A stretch of DNA of 64,000 nucleotides from the NCBI GenBank assembly GCA_024704765.1, contig JAKMXF010000222.1, forward strand, positions 248,001 to 312,000, read 5' to 3'. Shown here in pieces: positions 22,717 to 34,667 of the stretch (positions within the stretch are counted from its first letter, which is position 1; each line of letters begins with the position of its first letter). The stretch comes from Oopsacas minuta. Its lineage: Eukaryota; Porifera; Hexactinellida; Lyssacinosida; Leucopsacidae. Under the pieces are notes generated by a model. That model searched no databases, was not told the DNA's origin, and was given only the letters and a program-made list of their open reading frames with translations. The translations under genes were made by a program, and so were the position numbers.

Positions 22717-25315
22717 CTAAGCATACATCTTCTCTATTACGTCATAATATTTCTTCACAACATATAATCTCTTCAGTTTACCTGTAGGAGTAAGTTCATT
22801 TGTGTTTATGGAGAAATTCAGTGGAAGAATTGTAAACTTCTAGAATAAGAAAACACGTATAAATGACATTACATAAATACATTCAATAGTTTGATAATAA
22901 TACCTTTATCAAACACAAATGATTCATAGCTCTCTCATTAGCTCGATTGATTCCATCCTGAATATACTTATTCACAATAACACTCTCCTTTGCCTCACTT
23001 ATTTTATTCACTTCCACTCCTAGACTCTTACAAATGCCTACAGCTTCATCATCTAGATCATCTGTAGGAATACCAGCTGGACTCAGTTTACTCTTTAGAG
23101 TTACTAACATGTTGAAATGCTGCTTAGCTTCACCTACTACAACACAGAAGGCACACAGCTTCAGTTCCTTCTTCATTTCTTGCTCGATTGGTATTGGTGA
23201 TACGTTTAATCCAGTACTGATTACTATTAACTCCTTCATACGGCCATTTATCCAAAGGTATCCTTCAGAAACATAAAATATTTATTGAATTAATCTACAA
23301 GTATGTATGTGTCCTACCTTCTGAATCCAGACTTCCAATATCTCCACTATGAAACCAACCATCTGCATCCATTGATTCTGCAGTCTTTTCAGGATTCTTC
23401 AAATAACCCATGAAGTTACCTCTTGTCTTTATAAATACCTCACCTTCTCCAATACTGCAGGAAAACTCATTAAATCCAAAAGTTAAGGAAAAGATTAAGG
23501 AATTTTTGGAATTTTAAGGTTAATTCATTACGCTCTTAATAGATAGGCCATAGTCAGTTTGAATGCAACACTTTTGCAAATTTTGATATTTTTCGGAATA
23601 TATTATGGAGTTGCAAAGTAAGGACTATTTTTCATTACTCAATTACCTATTTGGCTGGTTAATAATAATCTCTGTACCCTCTGCTGGTTTCCCCACAGAT
23701 ATTACTTTATTTGCATTAGGTGTACACAGTGTAACTGGTCCTGAATTCTCTGTCGTACCGTAAATATTGTATAAAGTTAAACCTGCGCTATCAAATAATT
23801 TGAAAACTTCTGGAGAAGTGAAAGCTGCTCCTGTTAACTGTGCAAAATTATGAACTTGAACTAATATTATTGAAAAGATCTTACCAGAACGTCTGCATTG
23901 CTCAATCCAATCAATTTTGCGATATCTTCAATTTTGATCCTTTATGATATATAAATATTTATACAAGTTTTTAATGAAAGGAATTTATGTAATAAATGCT
24001 TTACTTTCCATTTCTGATATCTGGCTCAATCTTCTCAAGTATTAGCTCCCAAACACGAGGAACGCCAAAAAGTAAATTCGGTTCTACTTCCTACAATTAA
24101 AGAAAGAGTAATCCAAAGTATTTTACATAGATTAACATGAACAATAAACCTTAATCGTGTTTAATAGTGATCCACTCATTGCATCAGACTCAGCAAAGTA
24201 CACTTTATAACCAAAGGTAAATGGAAGAAAGACATCCTATAAAGATGCAGAAATTCAATTTTCAAGTGTCCTAAAATAACAAAATTACCGAATGGAATTA
24301 CATACAAATATTTGTCCTCCTAAGTGACTGAAAGGAAGATAGCTCACAATTATTTGACCCTATAAAAACGAATACAATTAAGTTTGGATACATCAATGAA
24401 ATACAGCAAATAAATACCTGCTTGAAACCATATACATCACCAATCAATGTTGGAAACCAGGTCATATTGTCATGACAAAGCATTACACCCTATAATAGAA
24501 AATAGTAAATTGCATGATAATCTATGGATGTAAGTAGTGAATACCTTTGGCATTCCTGTAGTCCCTGATGTGTATACTAGATTAGTACATTGTCCTGGTT
24601 TCTGAGTTGATATTATAGCCTCTACATCTTCTGTCTTTACATCCTATTACAGCAGATAAATATTTCCCAAAAATGATTCTATATTTCTATTTATACCTTT
24701 CCCAATTGTAAGAATTCCTCCCAGCTGATCACTCCTCTCTCCCTCTGAGATTGTTCTACAGGAACTGGTGAGTATTGTACAAACTTCATACCCTCAATTC
24801 CCTTCCCTGCCTCTAACAACTTCTCCAGTATCAAGCTGTGTTCTCCAATCGCAACATGACTACCAGAATTCTCCAGAATATACTTTGTTGTTTCTACATT
24901 GTTGGTTGTATAGATACCAGTGGCTAGTCCACCTGCCATGATGGTTCCTAATTCTGCCATTATCCATTCAGGTGAATTGAACCCCATAATGCTAACTCCC
25001 TCAAATCTCTTCAAACCAACAGCTAGAAGGGATTTGGCTACACGCATGCACTGTTCATACATTTCTGTAATAGTTATATATTCCCATTTTCCTGCACGCT
25101 TTACGTTCCATGCTTTGTTAGATCCAAATTTTGAAAAGCTGCCTTTAATCAAATCAGGAATGGTGCGAGGTGGGATGGCGCTAATTCCTTCTTTTCCAAC
25201 CTAATTAAGAACAGTGTGACTATTAGCTTGTATACAAATAGAGCTACCATCTAACTACCCTTATCGTTATTTCTGCATTTGGCTCTGTTACCCAATCTGG
25301 TACTACTTGTGCCAT
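22717..25315 (-). CDS. ACSBG-like long-chain acyl-CoA synthetase, copy 2
   Basis: Twelve exons on the minus strand: 25315-25259, 25200-24697, 24643-24545, 24489-24418, 24359-24306, 24236-24150, 24090-24005, 23939-23885, 23837-23647, 23454-23318, 23262-22904, 22839-22717; 607 aa, intact. Exon lengths equal copy 1 one for one. Bubblegum-type adenylate-forming enzyme: YTSGTTGMPKG, SYLPFSHLGG, IYGTTENSGP, GWFHSGDIG, PTGKLKR. The first coding part of exon 2 (KGSFSKFGSNKAWNVKRAGK) is shared with copy 3 and differs from copies 1 and 4. The remainder of exon 2, intron 2 and exon 3, and the block from mid exon 11 to exon 12, are nearly identical to other copies. Predicted soluble or peripheral membrane enzyme of fatty-acid activation. 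All splice sites canonical. Confidence 0.92.
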
Positions 25316-25554
25316 TTGAAATCCTACTTCCGTATTGCTTTAAATTACAGAGAAATTGTAGTTATTGGGATATTAATTCAATATACATATAAGAATACAT
25401 GAATACGTATTCAGCTCCATACAAAGATTTAAACTATTTACAATCAATTACTACAGGGAATTATTTCTAAAAAGAAGGTTAATTACTAGCATAACAACAT
25501 ACAAGAATTCTTATAAGGTGTATCTACTGTAGATCTACAAGCTTGATAGAATAA

Positions 25555-28396
25555 TCATTTTGAGTACATCTTCTCTATTACGTCATAATATTTCTTCACA
25601 ACATATAATCTCTTCAGTTTACCTGTAGGAGTAAGTTCATTTGTGTTTATGGAGAAATTCAGTGGAAGAATTGTAAACTTCTAGAATAAGAAAACACGTA
25701 TAAATGACATTACATAAATACATTCAATAGTTTGATAATAATACCTTTATCAAACACAAATGATTCATAGCTCTCTCATTAGCTCTATTGATTCCATCCT
25801 GAATATACTTATTCACAATAACACTCTCCTTTGCCTCACTTATTTTATTCACTTCCACTCCTAGACTCTTACAAATGCCTACAGCTTCATCATCTAGATC
25901 ATCTGTAGGAATACCAGCTGGACTCAGTTTACTCTTTAGAGTTACTAACATGTTGAAATGCTGCTTAGCTTCACCTACTACAACACAGAAGGCACACAGC
26001 TTCAGTTCCTTCTTCATTTCTTGCTCAATTGGTATTGGTGCAACTTTTTGTCCAGATCCTATCTTCAATATTTCCTTTATGCGTCCATTTATCCATACAA
26101 AACCTGAATAATTAATGAAATTGACTTTATTAACAAAAAGTAAATTTATCGTAACCTTCAGAATCGATATATCCAACATCTCCAGTATGAAACCACCCGT
26201 CAGTATCAATAACTTCTGCTGTCTTAACGGGATCTTTCAGATAACCCATGAACAAATATCTACCTCTTATTAGAACTTCACCTTCTCCTTCACTGAAAAA
26301 TAATTATTTTCAAAAGTATAAAAATTCAAAAAATATACCTCCACAAAAAGGAACGCTGATAAATGCTACCGCGTTTCTGCCAAATTCCACGTTTGTGGAG
26401 GTTTCACTATATACATCATTTTACCTGTTCGGTTTGTCAATGATTAATTCACTGCCTTGTATCGGCTTCCCCACAGAACCAACTTTATTAGCATGAGGTA
26501 AATTCATAGCAGCTGGCCCACAAATTTCAGTTGTACCATACAGGTTATAAAGGGGTAATCCTGCATCTGCCAGGAATTCGTATACACTGAGAGGAAGAAT
26601 TGCAGCTGCTGTAATCTACAGTGGATCTCGTTAATAAGAATACAGTTTATATGACTTCCTGATAAGGAGTACAAAATTGATTATTTCTTACAACTCACCA
26701 ATATTCTAGCTTTGCTAAGACCAATTGATTTAGCCACGTCACCCGTAGGCAATCTGAAATATATTATACGAACATGTCAAATAACAGCATTCAATATGTA
26801 CTCGATAAGATAGAAATTTGTGTCATTTACCTTCCAGTTTTGACTTCAACTTCGACCTTTTCAAAAATTAGCTCCCAGACTCGAGGTACTCCCAAAAATA
26901 CGTTTGGCTCAACCTCCTAGAAGAAAGCTAAATACATAATTCGCCAGTAAATTCCTTCAGCAATTATATATGCTGAAGTGAAATTTTGAAAAGTTGTTTA
27001 GAATACAGTGGACTGTCTTTTAACTAGTCGTAACTTGCATATATTTCCCTTACAAATATACATTAGATACAGAGATGTGTATAAGAGACAAGCATTTCCC
27101 ATGCAAAACGAATTACATGTCCCTGAAAAACTTGCTATCACAGTAATATAATCATTGATATTCAGAGCAATTACTGATTAACAAACATACTACACAAAGC
27201 TCAATAAATATGTACTAACCTTCAGAGAGTCAATTAGTGAACCACTCAATACATTAGACATAGCAAAATACACCTCACATCCTGATATAAATGGCGTGAA
27301 TACATCCTATCATCAAATTAGTTTAATTCTTAATCCTATTTTGTAAATAATGTCAAAAAAACATGATTTGTACTTACAAACATTTGTCCTACAACATGAC
27401 TTGATGGAAGATAACTTAGTATGCGATCTCCCTAGAAATAATTAACTCTGTTAGATTGGAAATCATTCGATTATTCAATACGTGAGTCTTTACCTGTTTG
27501 AATTTATATTCTAAGTTCATTAATGTTGTAATCCAGATCATATTGTCATGCGTTAGCATAGTACCCTAAAAGAGAACATTAAATATGTTGCATGGTAGTT
27601 TAAACTCCATACCTTCGGCATTCCTGTAGTCCCTGATGTGTATACTAGATTAGTACATTGTCCTGGTTTCTGAGTTGATATTATAGCCTCTACATCTTCT
27701 GTCTTTACATCCTATTACAGCAGATAAATATTTCCCAAAAATGATTCTATATTTCTATTTATACCTTTCCCAATTGTAAGAATTCCTCCCAGCTGATCAC
27801 TCCTCTCTCCCTCTGAGATTGTTCTACAGGAACTGGTGAGTATTGTACAAACTTCATACCCTCAATTCCCTTCCCTGCCTCTAACAACTTCTCCAGTATC
27901 AAGCTGTGTTCTCCAATCGCAACACGACTACCAGAATTCTCCAGAATATACTTTGTTGTTTCTACATTGTTGGTTGTATAGATACCAGTGGCTAGTCCAC
28001 CTGCGATGATGGTTCCTAATTCTGCCATTATCCACTCAGGTGAATTGAACCCCATAATGCTAACTCCATCAAATCTCTTCAAACCAACAGCTAGAAGGGA
28101 TTTGGCTACACACATACACTGTTCATACATTTCTGTAATAGTTATATATTCCCATTTTCCTGCACGCTTCACGTTCCATGCTTTGTTAGATCCAAATTTT
28201 GAAAAGCTGCCTTTAATCAAATCAGGAATGGTGCGAGGTGGGATGGCGCTAATTCCTTCTTTTCCAACCTAAAGATATAAAAATTATATAAATTAAAAAA
28301 TATGTTTATACGTATATGTAACCTAAGACTTACCCTTGCTATAGTATCAATTTCTGAAGTTGGTTCACTCACCCAATGCTTTTGATTCGAAGCCAT
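25555..28396 (-). CDS. ACSBG-like long-chain acyl-CoA synthetase, copy 3
   Basis: Twelve exons on the minus strand: 28396-28334, 28268-27765, 27711-27613, 27565-27494, 27431-27378, 27306-27220, 26916-26831, 26753-26699, 26615-26425, 26292-26156, 26103-25745, 25680-25555; 610 aa, intact. Motifs: YTSGTTGMPKG, SYLPSSHVVG, LYGTTEICGP, GWFHTGDVG, PTGKLKR. It differs from copy 2 by two extra N-terminal residues and one extra C-terminal residue. Exons 4-10 are clearly diverged from copy 2, yet exons 2-3 and 11-12 with the introns between them are almost the same, a mosaic best explained by gene conversion. Follows copy 2 on the same strand (copy 2 start 240 bp from copy 3 stop) and is head-to-head with copy 4. 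Confidence 0.92.
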
Positions 28397-28925
28397 CTTA
28401 GATTAATAATTTTATCGTTTAATTTGATATCAGCTGTAAGCTACCAACTATGTTAATGTAGAATTTAAGATTAATAACATAGTAGACAAGAAATATCAAG
28501 TTGTATACAAGTAACTTCGGTATACTATTAATATTCCACAAACTATTTCTATTCCAGGTTTTATATTTCCATAGAGATGTCACGATGAGGTGATTGGTAC
28601 ATATAACTCATGATATTGAAACCAATATAGACATACATTTACATGTATCATACTTCAAATAGTTTTGTGGGGAAGTAATAACTGTATGTCCAAAGTTACT
28701 TCTCTATAAATTGATGTTTAGAATATTTAGAAACTTATATTTTAGTGCTTTTTTGAAAATTGGGGATACTTTTTGAAGTACGTATAGCATATACTCGTTA
28801 ATTCTTCGTAGTAAAATAGTTGATAGAGTTAACTCAAATTAATAGATAAAATGCGACCTTTATTATTCGACTATTCACCATAAACAGTTGATAAATTCTA
28901 AATTGCTTTATTTATAATAGCAAAT
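28397..28925. promoter_or_regulatory. Divergent intergenic region ACSBG-3 / ACSBG-4
   Basis: 529 bp between two start codons pointing away from each other; it must hold both promoters. AT-rich, no gene, no clear repeat. No specific factor site claimed. Confidence 0.4.
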
Positions 28926-31900
28926 ATGGCAGCAGAAACTCCTGCAAACTGGGTTACGAATCCCTCAGATGAAGTAGTTATACAGGTTTGTTCATATTTT
29001 AGTTGTTACTTGGGGATAAATTTATAATTTCCCAACAGGTCGGGAAGGATGGAGTGGCTGCTCTTCCACCTCGAACCATTCCAGACGTTTTCAAAGAGAA
29101 ATGTGATCAATTTGGAGCTGCCAAAGCATTGAATGTAAAGAGAGATGGAAAGTGGCAATCGACAACATTCACAGAGTTATATGAACAGTGTATGCGTGTA
29201 GCCAAGTCCCTTCTAGCTGTTGGTTTGAAGAGATTTGAGGGAGTTAGCATTATGGGGTTCAATTCACCTGAGTGGATAATGGCAGAATTAGGAACCATCA
29301 TGGCAGGTGGACTAGCCACTGGTATCTATACAACCAACAATGTAGAAACAACAAAGTATATTCTGGAGAATTCTGGTAGTCGTGTTGCGATTGGAGAACA
29401 CAGCTTGATACTGGAGAAGTTGTTAGAGGCAGGGAAGGGAATTGAGGGTATGAAGTTTGTACAATACTCACCAGTTCCTGTAGAACAATCTCAGAGGGAG
29501 AGAGGAGTGATCAGCTGGGAGGAATTCTTACAATTGGGAAAGGTATAAATAGAAATATAGAATCATTTTTGGGAAATATTTATCTGCTGTAATAGGATGT
29601 AAAGACAGAAGATGTAGAGGCTATAATATCAACTCAGAAACCAGGACAATGTAGCGTACTTGTATACACATCAGGGACTACAGGAATGCCAAAGGTATAC
29701 AGATTTACTATTTGTATACTTTCAATACTTCTCATATATTTCCTGTTGTAGGGTGTTATGCTGAGTCATGACAATCTCATCTGGACGACGATTACACTAA
29801 TGGGTCCTTTCAATTTTAATTTGGTTAGTAATATGCCTACAATATTGTGTGTTAAGACCACACCATATTTATGTTATTTTCCATTTTACAGGGTGATCCT
29901 GCAGTTAGCTATCTTCCTTTCAGTCATATCGCTGGACAAATATTGGTAAATCAATAGTACAGTATATGATCAGGTTAGTCAAATACGTTATATATTGTTG
30001 ATTATATTTATAGGATATTATAGCAACGTTCATTATTGGTCTTGAAATTAATTTTGCACAACCAGATGCTCTGAAAGGCACACTAGTAGAAACACTGAAG
30101 GTAAGTGAATATGCATCTACAGTAGACTCTGCTTAACAGAGCTATAGTCAATCAGGTCACTTGTCCAGAAACAGAACCATACAAATAGAGTAAAATTACT
30201 CCAGTTAATCGGGCCAAAATGGCCTGGTCCCAATGTGACCCTATTAAGCAGAGTCTACTGTACTTGTATTGGGAAACTATTTCCACTTTTACGATCATAT
30301 TTACTAGGAAGTGGAACCAGTCAATTTCTTGGGAGTGCCAAGAGTTTGGGAAAAGATGAAAGACAAAATAGAACCTGCAGTTAAGGCTGGAAAGTGAGTA
30401 CCCAATTTAAGTTTTTAACATACATGTATACGAATTATTTTAACTTTTGTATGCAGAGTACCACTTCCAGCTGTTAAGAAAATTTTAGGGCTCGGAAAAG
30501 GACAGAAATTTGTAAGTTAGGATCAGACAAAATTTTCTACTTCGTACAATTCAACAATTTCCTATTTCAGTTTACGGCAGCAGCACCAACCCCAATTGCA
30601 GTACTTAACTTCTTTGAAACTGCTGACTGTAAAATTCTTAATGTTTATGGTACCAGTGAGAATTCCGGTCCAGCCTGTTTTTGTCTACCTGATGTGGATA
30701 AGACTGGATCTGTTGGTAAACATATGATAGGTACAGAGGTTAAGCTTCATAAGCCTAATAGGCAAGTATTATTTTATATCATAATTTCCCATGTACATAT
30801 ACGATAAGGCCTCAGTTAATGACAAACTTGTTCAGCTCCACATGATGTCCATCTAAGCATGCGCGCGGGCGCATTTCATTATCATTATCTCTTTACTTTA
30901 TGACGTTATCATACAAGTGAGTTAGTAAATATATTATGTGTAGTTGAATTTCACTGAGAAAATGGTGAAATAATGACAATATTCATGTGGCAGGTAAACT
31001 TGATGCGGGCGGTGGAGCTGAAATAATTATCCAACTAACAATAGCCTAAACGAACTCCCCAAATTGCAAGATAATTTTACGCACTTTTGTAGTTTGATAA
31101 TGGAATAATAAGCGAAAGCACAATTTATACGTATTTATTTGTGTTTAGCATCCACTTGATTCATTAAAATATTGTTATTAAGTTAAATATAATGCAATAC
31201 GTTAGCAATTCTGAAAATCATCAGTAAGCATAGAATTAATCTTTGTCTATATAGTGAGGGAGAAGGAGAGCTGTGTCTTAAAGGTAGACATATCTTCATG
31301 GGATATCTCAAGGCTCCTGAGAAAACTAAGCCTGTTATGGATGCTGATAGTTATTATCATACCGGTGATTTGGCCAAAATTGACTCAGATGGTAAAATAT
31401 ATTATATTTTTTGTAGAATCAAAGAAACTTTTTTGGTTAATTCAATTGTTTGATATTATTAGGTTTCGTGTGGATTACTGGTCGCATTAAGGAGCTGATA
31501 GTTACCTCTGGTGGAGAGAATATTGCTCCAGTAGTAATAGAAGATGAGATGAAGAAAGAAATACTGTTATGTGCTTACTTTGTAGTAGTTGGAGATGGTA
31601 AAAACTATCTCAACATGTTAGTAACTCTAAAGAGTAAACTGAGTCCAGCTGGTATTCCTACAGATGATCTAGATGATGAAGCTGTAGGCATTTGTAAGAG
31701 TCTAGGAGTGGAAGTGAATAAAATAAGTGAGGCAAAGGAGAGTGTTGCAGTAAAGAAGTATATTCAGGATGGAATCAATAGAGCTAATGAGAGAGCTATT
31801 TCTAATGCTGCGAAAGTACAGGTAATCACATTGTATAAATTAATTCATAAATATTTTTCCAGTCATATATTTGCAGGGTTTCTTAACCTGTGGTCAAATG

Positions 31901-32195
31901 ACCTCACTATGACCACAGATATATTACATCATTTTTCAATTTGATTTCTATCGCCATTTTCTAGTGAACTTTGACCAACAAGTTTTTACTTAGCGCGGCA
32001 ATGGCCCATGAAATTTCGAGAAACCCTGATCTATTATTTTCATATTTATTAACTTGTTTCTTTTCCTTATAGAAATTCGCCATCTTACCCCTTGATCTAT
32101 CAATTGCTGGAGATGAACTAACCCCTACTGCTAAGCTGAAACGTAGCTTTGTTATTAACAAATACGCTGATGTTATTGCAAAGTTATATGCATAG
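28926..32195 (+). CDS. ACSBG-like long-chain acyl-CoA synthetase, copy 4 (divergent)
   Basis: Exons: 28926-28985, 29039-29542, 29596-29694, 29752-29823, 29892-29945, 30014-30100, 30308-30393, 30457-30511, 30571-30761, 31255-31391, 31463-31821, 32073-32195; 608 aa. Same exon plan as the other copies but the most diverged: VYGTSENSGP has Ser for the usual Thr, SYYHTGDLA replaces the usual WFHTGD pattern, and the C-terminal loop is PTAKLKR rather than PTGKLKR (catalytic Lys kept). Intron 9 (30762-31254) starts with GC instead of GT (TAG/GCAAGT). Despite the divergence, exon 2 from the YEQCM codon onward, intron 2 and exon 3 match the other copies nearly exactly, and so does the middle of exon 11 (LVTLKSKLSPAGIPTDDLDD). 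Substrate preference may differ, as an inference. Confidence 0.9.
30120..30260. mobile_element. MITE with CAGTAGACTCTGCTTAA ends
   Basis: Left end CAGTAGACTCTGCTTAACAG; right end is its near-perfect inverse, TTAAGCAGAGTCTACTG. In intron 6 of ACSBG copy 4. Flanking TA on both sides fits a Tc1/mariner/pogo target. Confidence 0.8.
31874..32028. mobile_element. hAT-like MITE in ACSBG-4 intron 11
   Basis: Ends CAGGGTTTCTTAACCTGTGG and the inverse TTTCGAGAAACCCTG. Same family as 12561-12677. Confidence 0.65.
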
Positions 32196-32479
32196 AATAG
32201 TTTAGCGGATTTCTCTTGTCATTATTTACCTTTCTTTGCTTGTATTTATTCGTTCTTATATCTTTCCTTCTATCTTTACCTTTAACCTAATTGTATATTC
32301 TCATTTTATGGCTAATTATATATTTTTAATATATAGCTAGCCAGGGGTAACTAAGTACGCTGAATCCGAATTTGGATATTCTAGTTTCTCTTATGTAAAT
32401 TCTTTGTTGTTTTTATGAATATAAAGTAAACAAATGTTGAAATAGTAAATTATTAATTCAATTTTGCAATTTTATACTT

Positions 32480-32555
32480 TGTTAAATTCGAGGCACGAAG
32501 TGCCGAGTCCCATGCAAACACAAAGTGTTTGCATGGCCCGCAGCTCGTTAAGTAT
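32480..32555. other. Double-hairpin element
   Basis: Hairpin 1: GGCAC-GAA-GTGCC (32492-32504). Hairpin 2: CCATGCAAACAC-AAA-GTGTTTGCATGG (32510-32536), a perfect 12-bp stem. CGAG and CTCG flank the pair (32489-32492 and 32544-32547) and could close an outer stem. It is GC-richer than its surroundings and compact, 16 to 76 bp depending on the boundary. Confidence 0.6.
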
Positions 32556-34019
32556 AATATTTATACAATATTAATAAAATGAAAATTTTTTACTATATTT
32601 CACATTTTGTTTTTCCGAAGGCCCTGAATATCCTGTCTTAGCCATTAGCATAGAAGTAAAAGATTTTACACAGCATTACTATATCTTACAGCTATGCTAG
32701 ATATTCCAAAGTTATTCCAGCACCACCTACTATACACAAATGTGCTATACTTGAGTCATTTCTCACATTACGATGAATTAATTAATGAGCATTATTACTT
32801 CCTCATCTGCTGAACCTCATTAAGTACTTTGCCATGTCCTATTAATGATTGCACCATTTGCCTAAAGGAATTCGGCATGATCATTATTTCAATGCAAATT
32901 AGAATTTAGTTACATGAACATTTCTGTGATAATTATTCATTTAATCGTGAGTAGAATGATTGTAAATAACAAGATACGATGGTCTAGGATTACCTAAGCA
33001 AATATTTTTCAAATACCAAGTCCCTTTAATGGGGCAAGTTAGTTGCTACAAGTTTCTCTCAATTAAGTGGAATTACTGATTTTTAAAATTGTATTATCTT
33101 TATGGGAATGGTAGGAATTCTTCGGGGAAAGCGCGTGTCCCTATTAATTGAATTCGTCTGTATTATAGAAAGTAAATTTGTTGAAGCCTAAGCCTAAGCC
33201 TAATTTCTCAAAATCCCTATATGATTAATATGTCTCGTTGCCTTATCTTGGAGTAATTTTACTATTAATAACTCGTTCAAATTAAGATAGTCAAAATTCG
33301 ATGACTTTATAATGTATACATCGTAACAAGATTTGGATAAAAATTGAAATTTTATTACTATTGTTTGAATAAATAATATGACAGTCACCAAATTGTTAAA
33401 GCATGTTCCCTGTCGTAGACAATATGTCTCTGTATTAAAGATAAATCGCCTATAAAAGCAAACGTTCGATTATGCTATTGTATTTCTAGTTTTGTGTATT
33501 TACACTATTTTCAATAGAATATTTGGCCCATTTAATTCGCATTGAAAATAATACAGGTATTTTAATAATTATCCCATTCAACGCTAATTTTATCCTTTTT
33601 AAATATTATATTTATTTAAGCGAGATTTTGTATATATTTTCTGGACTGAGAAATCAATTCCTCAGATTCTACCTGTATTCTTTAAGGTTTATGCGAAAAT
33701 TTCAATATTTGAGAGAAAATACATCATATACCGTGCTTACTACAAAAATTGATAAATGCATTACAAATGTAAAACATTTGCAATGCATTTTATCTTTATA
33801 CAAGGACCCGATGATTATGTCTCTTCCATCCTTTTGTGAAATATTTGCATTGTTTCATATATGTTTTCCAATATACAATGCTATAAATTCTTCATTTGCA
33901 TATCCTAAATATTATATGCACAATATAAATAATGTTACATATACATATAAACAACAGAATTCGTTGTTTTGGACCCTCAGACATCTATGATGTGCAAAAT
34001 TGCAATGTTTGTAAATAAT

Positions 34020-34165
34020 CAAGGTTGCAACCGAATAGTTCAATATTCGGTTACCAAGTGAATATCAGTATTCGGTATTCGGTTGATGTAACCGAATATT
34101 ATCAGTATTCGGTTAAGCAACTTATTCATGAATTCTGATATTCGGTTCGATCGGTTTCAACCTTG
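34020..34165. mobile_element. hAT MITE with 8-bp target duplication
   Basis: Inverted ends CAAGGTTGCAACCGAAT and the inverse ATCGGTTTCAACCTTG, flanked by TAAATAAT at 34012-34019 and 34166-34173. The interior is made of repeated ATTCGGTT words in both orientations. The 8-bp duplication identifies the hAT superfamily. Confidence 0.9.
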
Positions 34166-34667
34166 TAAATAATGATACAACGAACTCTTGGACTATGGAT
34201 ATAATAGCTTTTTCTGACTAACACGCCAAATTCTGACAAGTAGAAATTTGACCACACTTGTCAGAACCCAATGGAACCCCCCTGACAAGGGTTTCATCGA
34301 GGTTCTCAAGGCCATACGCAGATACACCTAAAACCGCATTATAATTCTTTTCATAACATAACTACACAATTAGTATTTAAGAGTTTTGCCAAAACGTCTA
34401 GAAACTGATAAGCTGAAATTCTGCGTTGTGGGCGCAGTGTATACGTGTATGCGCCTGGATAATACCCTACAAATGATTTCAACCACATTATGACAAATAA
34501 ATTACTGTAAAGTATACATACATGCAAGTTACCCATTTTCATTACACAAAAATAACAAGCTCACTTTTGATAGATTACATTCTAAATTTCTGACAGTTCA
34601 CTCATTTATCACTTTATTTTATATTTTCTTTGCCCAGCTCTACGGCGCCATAGTTGTATAATTAGAA

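Larger units (their letters stand above)
32196..34667. other. Gene-poor interval with structured and mobile DNA
   Basis: About 2.5 kb without a supported gene. It holds the double hairpin 32488-32545, three TTAGGC-type units at 33184-33201 (as GCCTAA on this strand), a 17-bp inverted repeat at 33755-33792, and the hAT MITE 34020-34165. An open frame at 33523-33990 lacks an ATG start and looks like chance in AT-rich DNA. Confidence 0.5.

Noticed and set aside
33523-33990. 155-codon open frame in the gene-poor interval
   Set aside because: Starts at TTG, rich in Ile/Tyr/Phe/Asn as expected of AT-rich noncoding DNA, contains a DNA palindrome, and shows no family motif or splice context.
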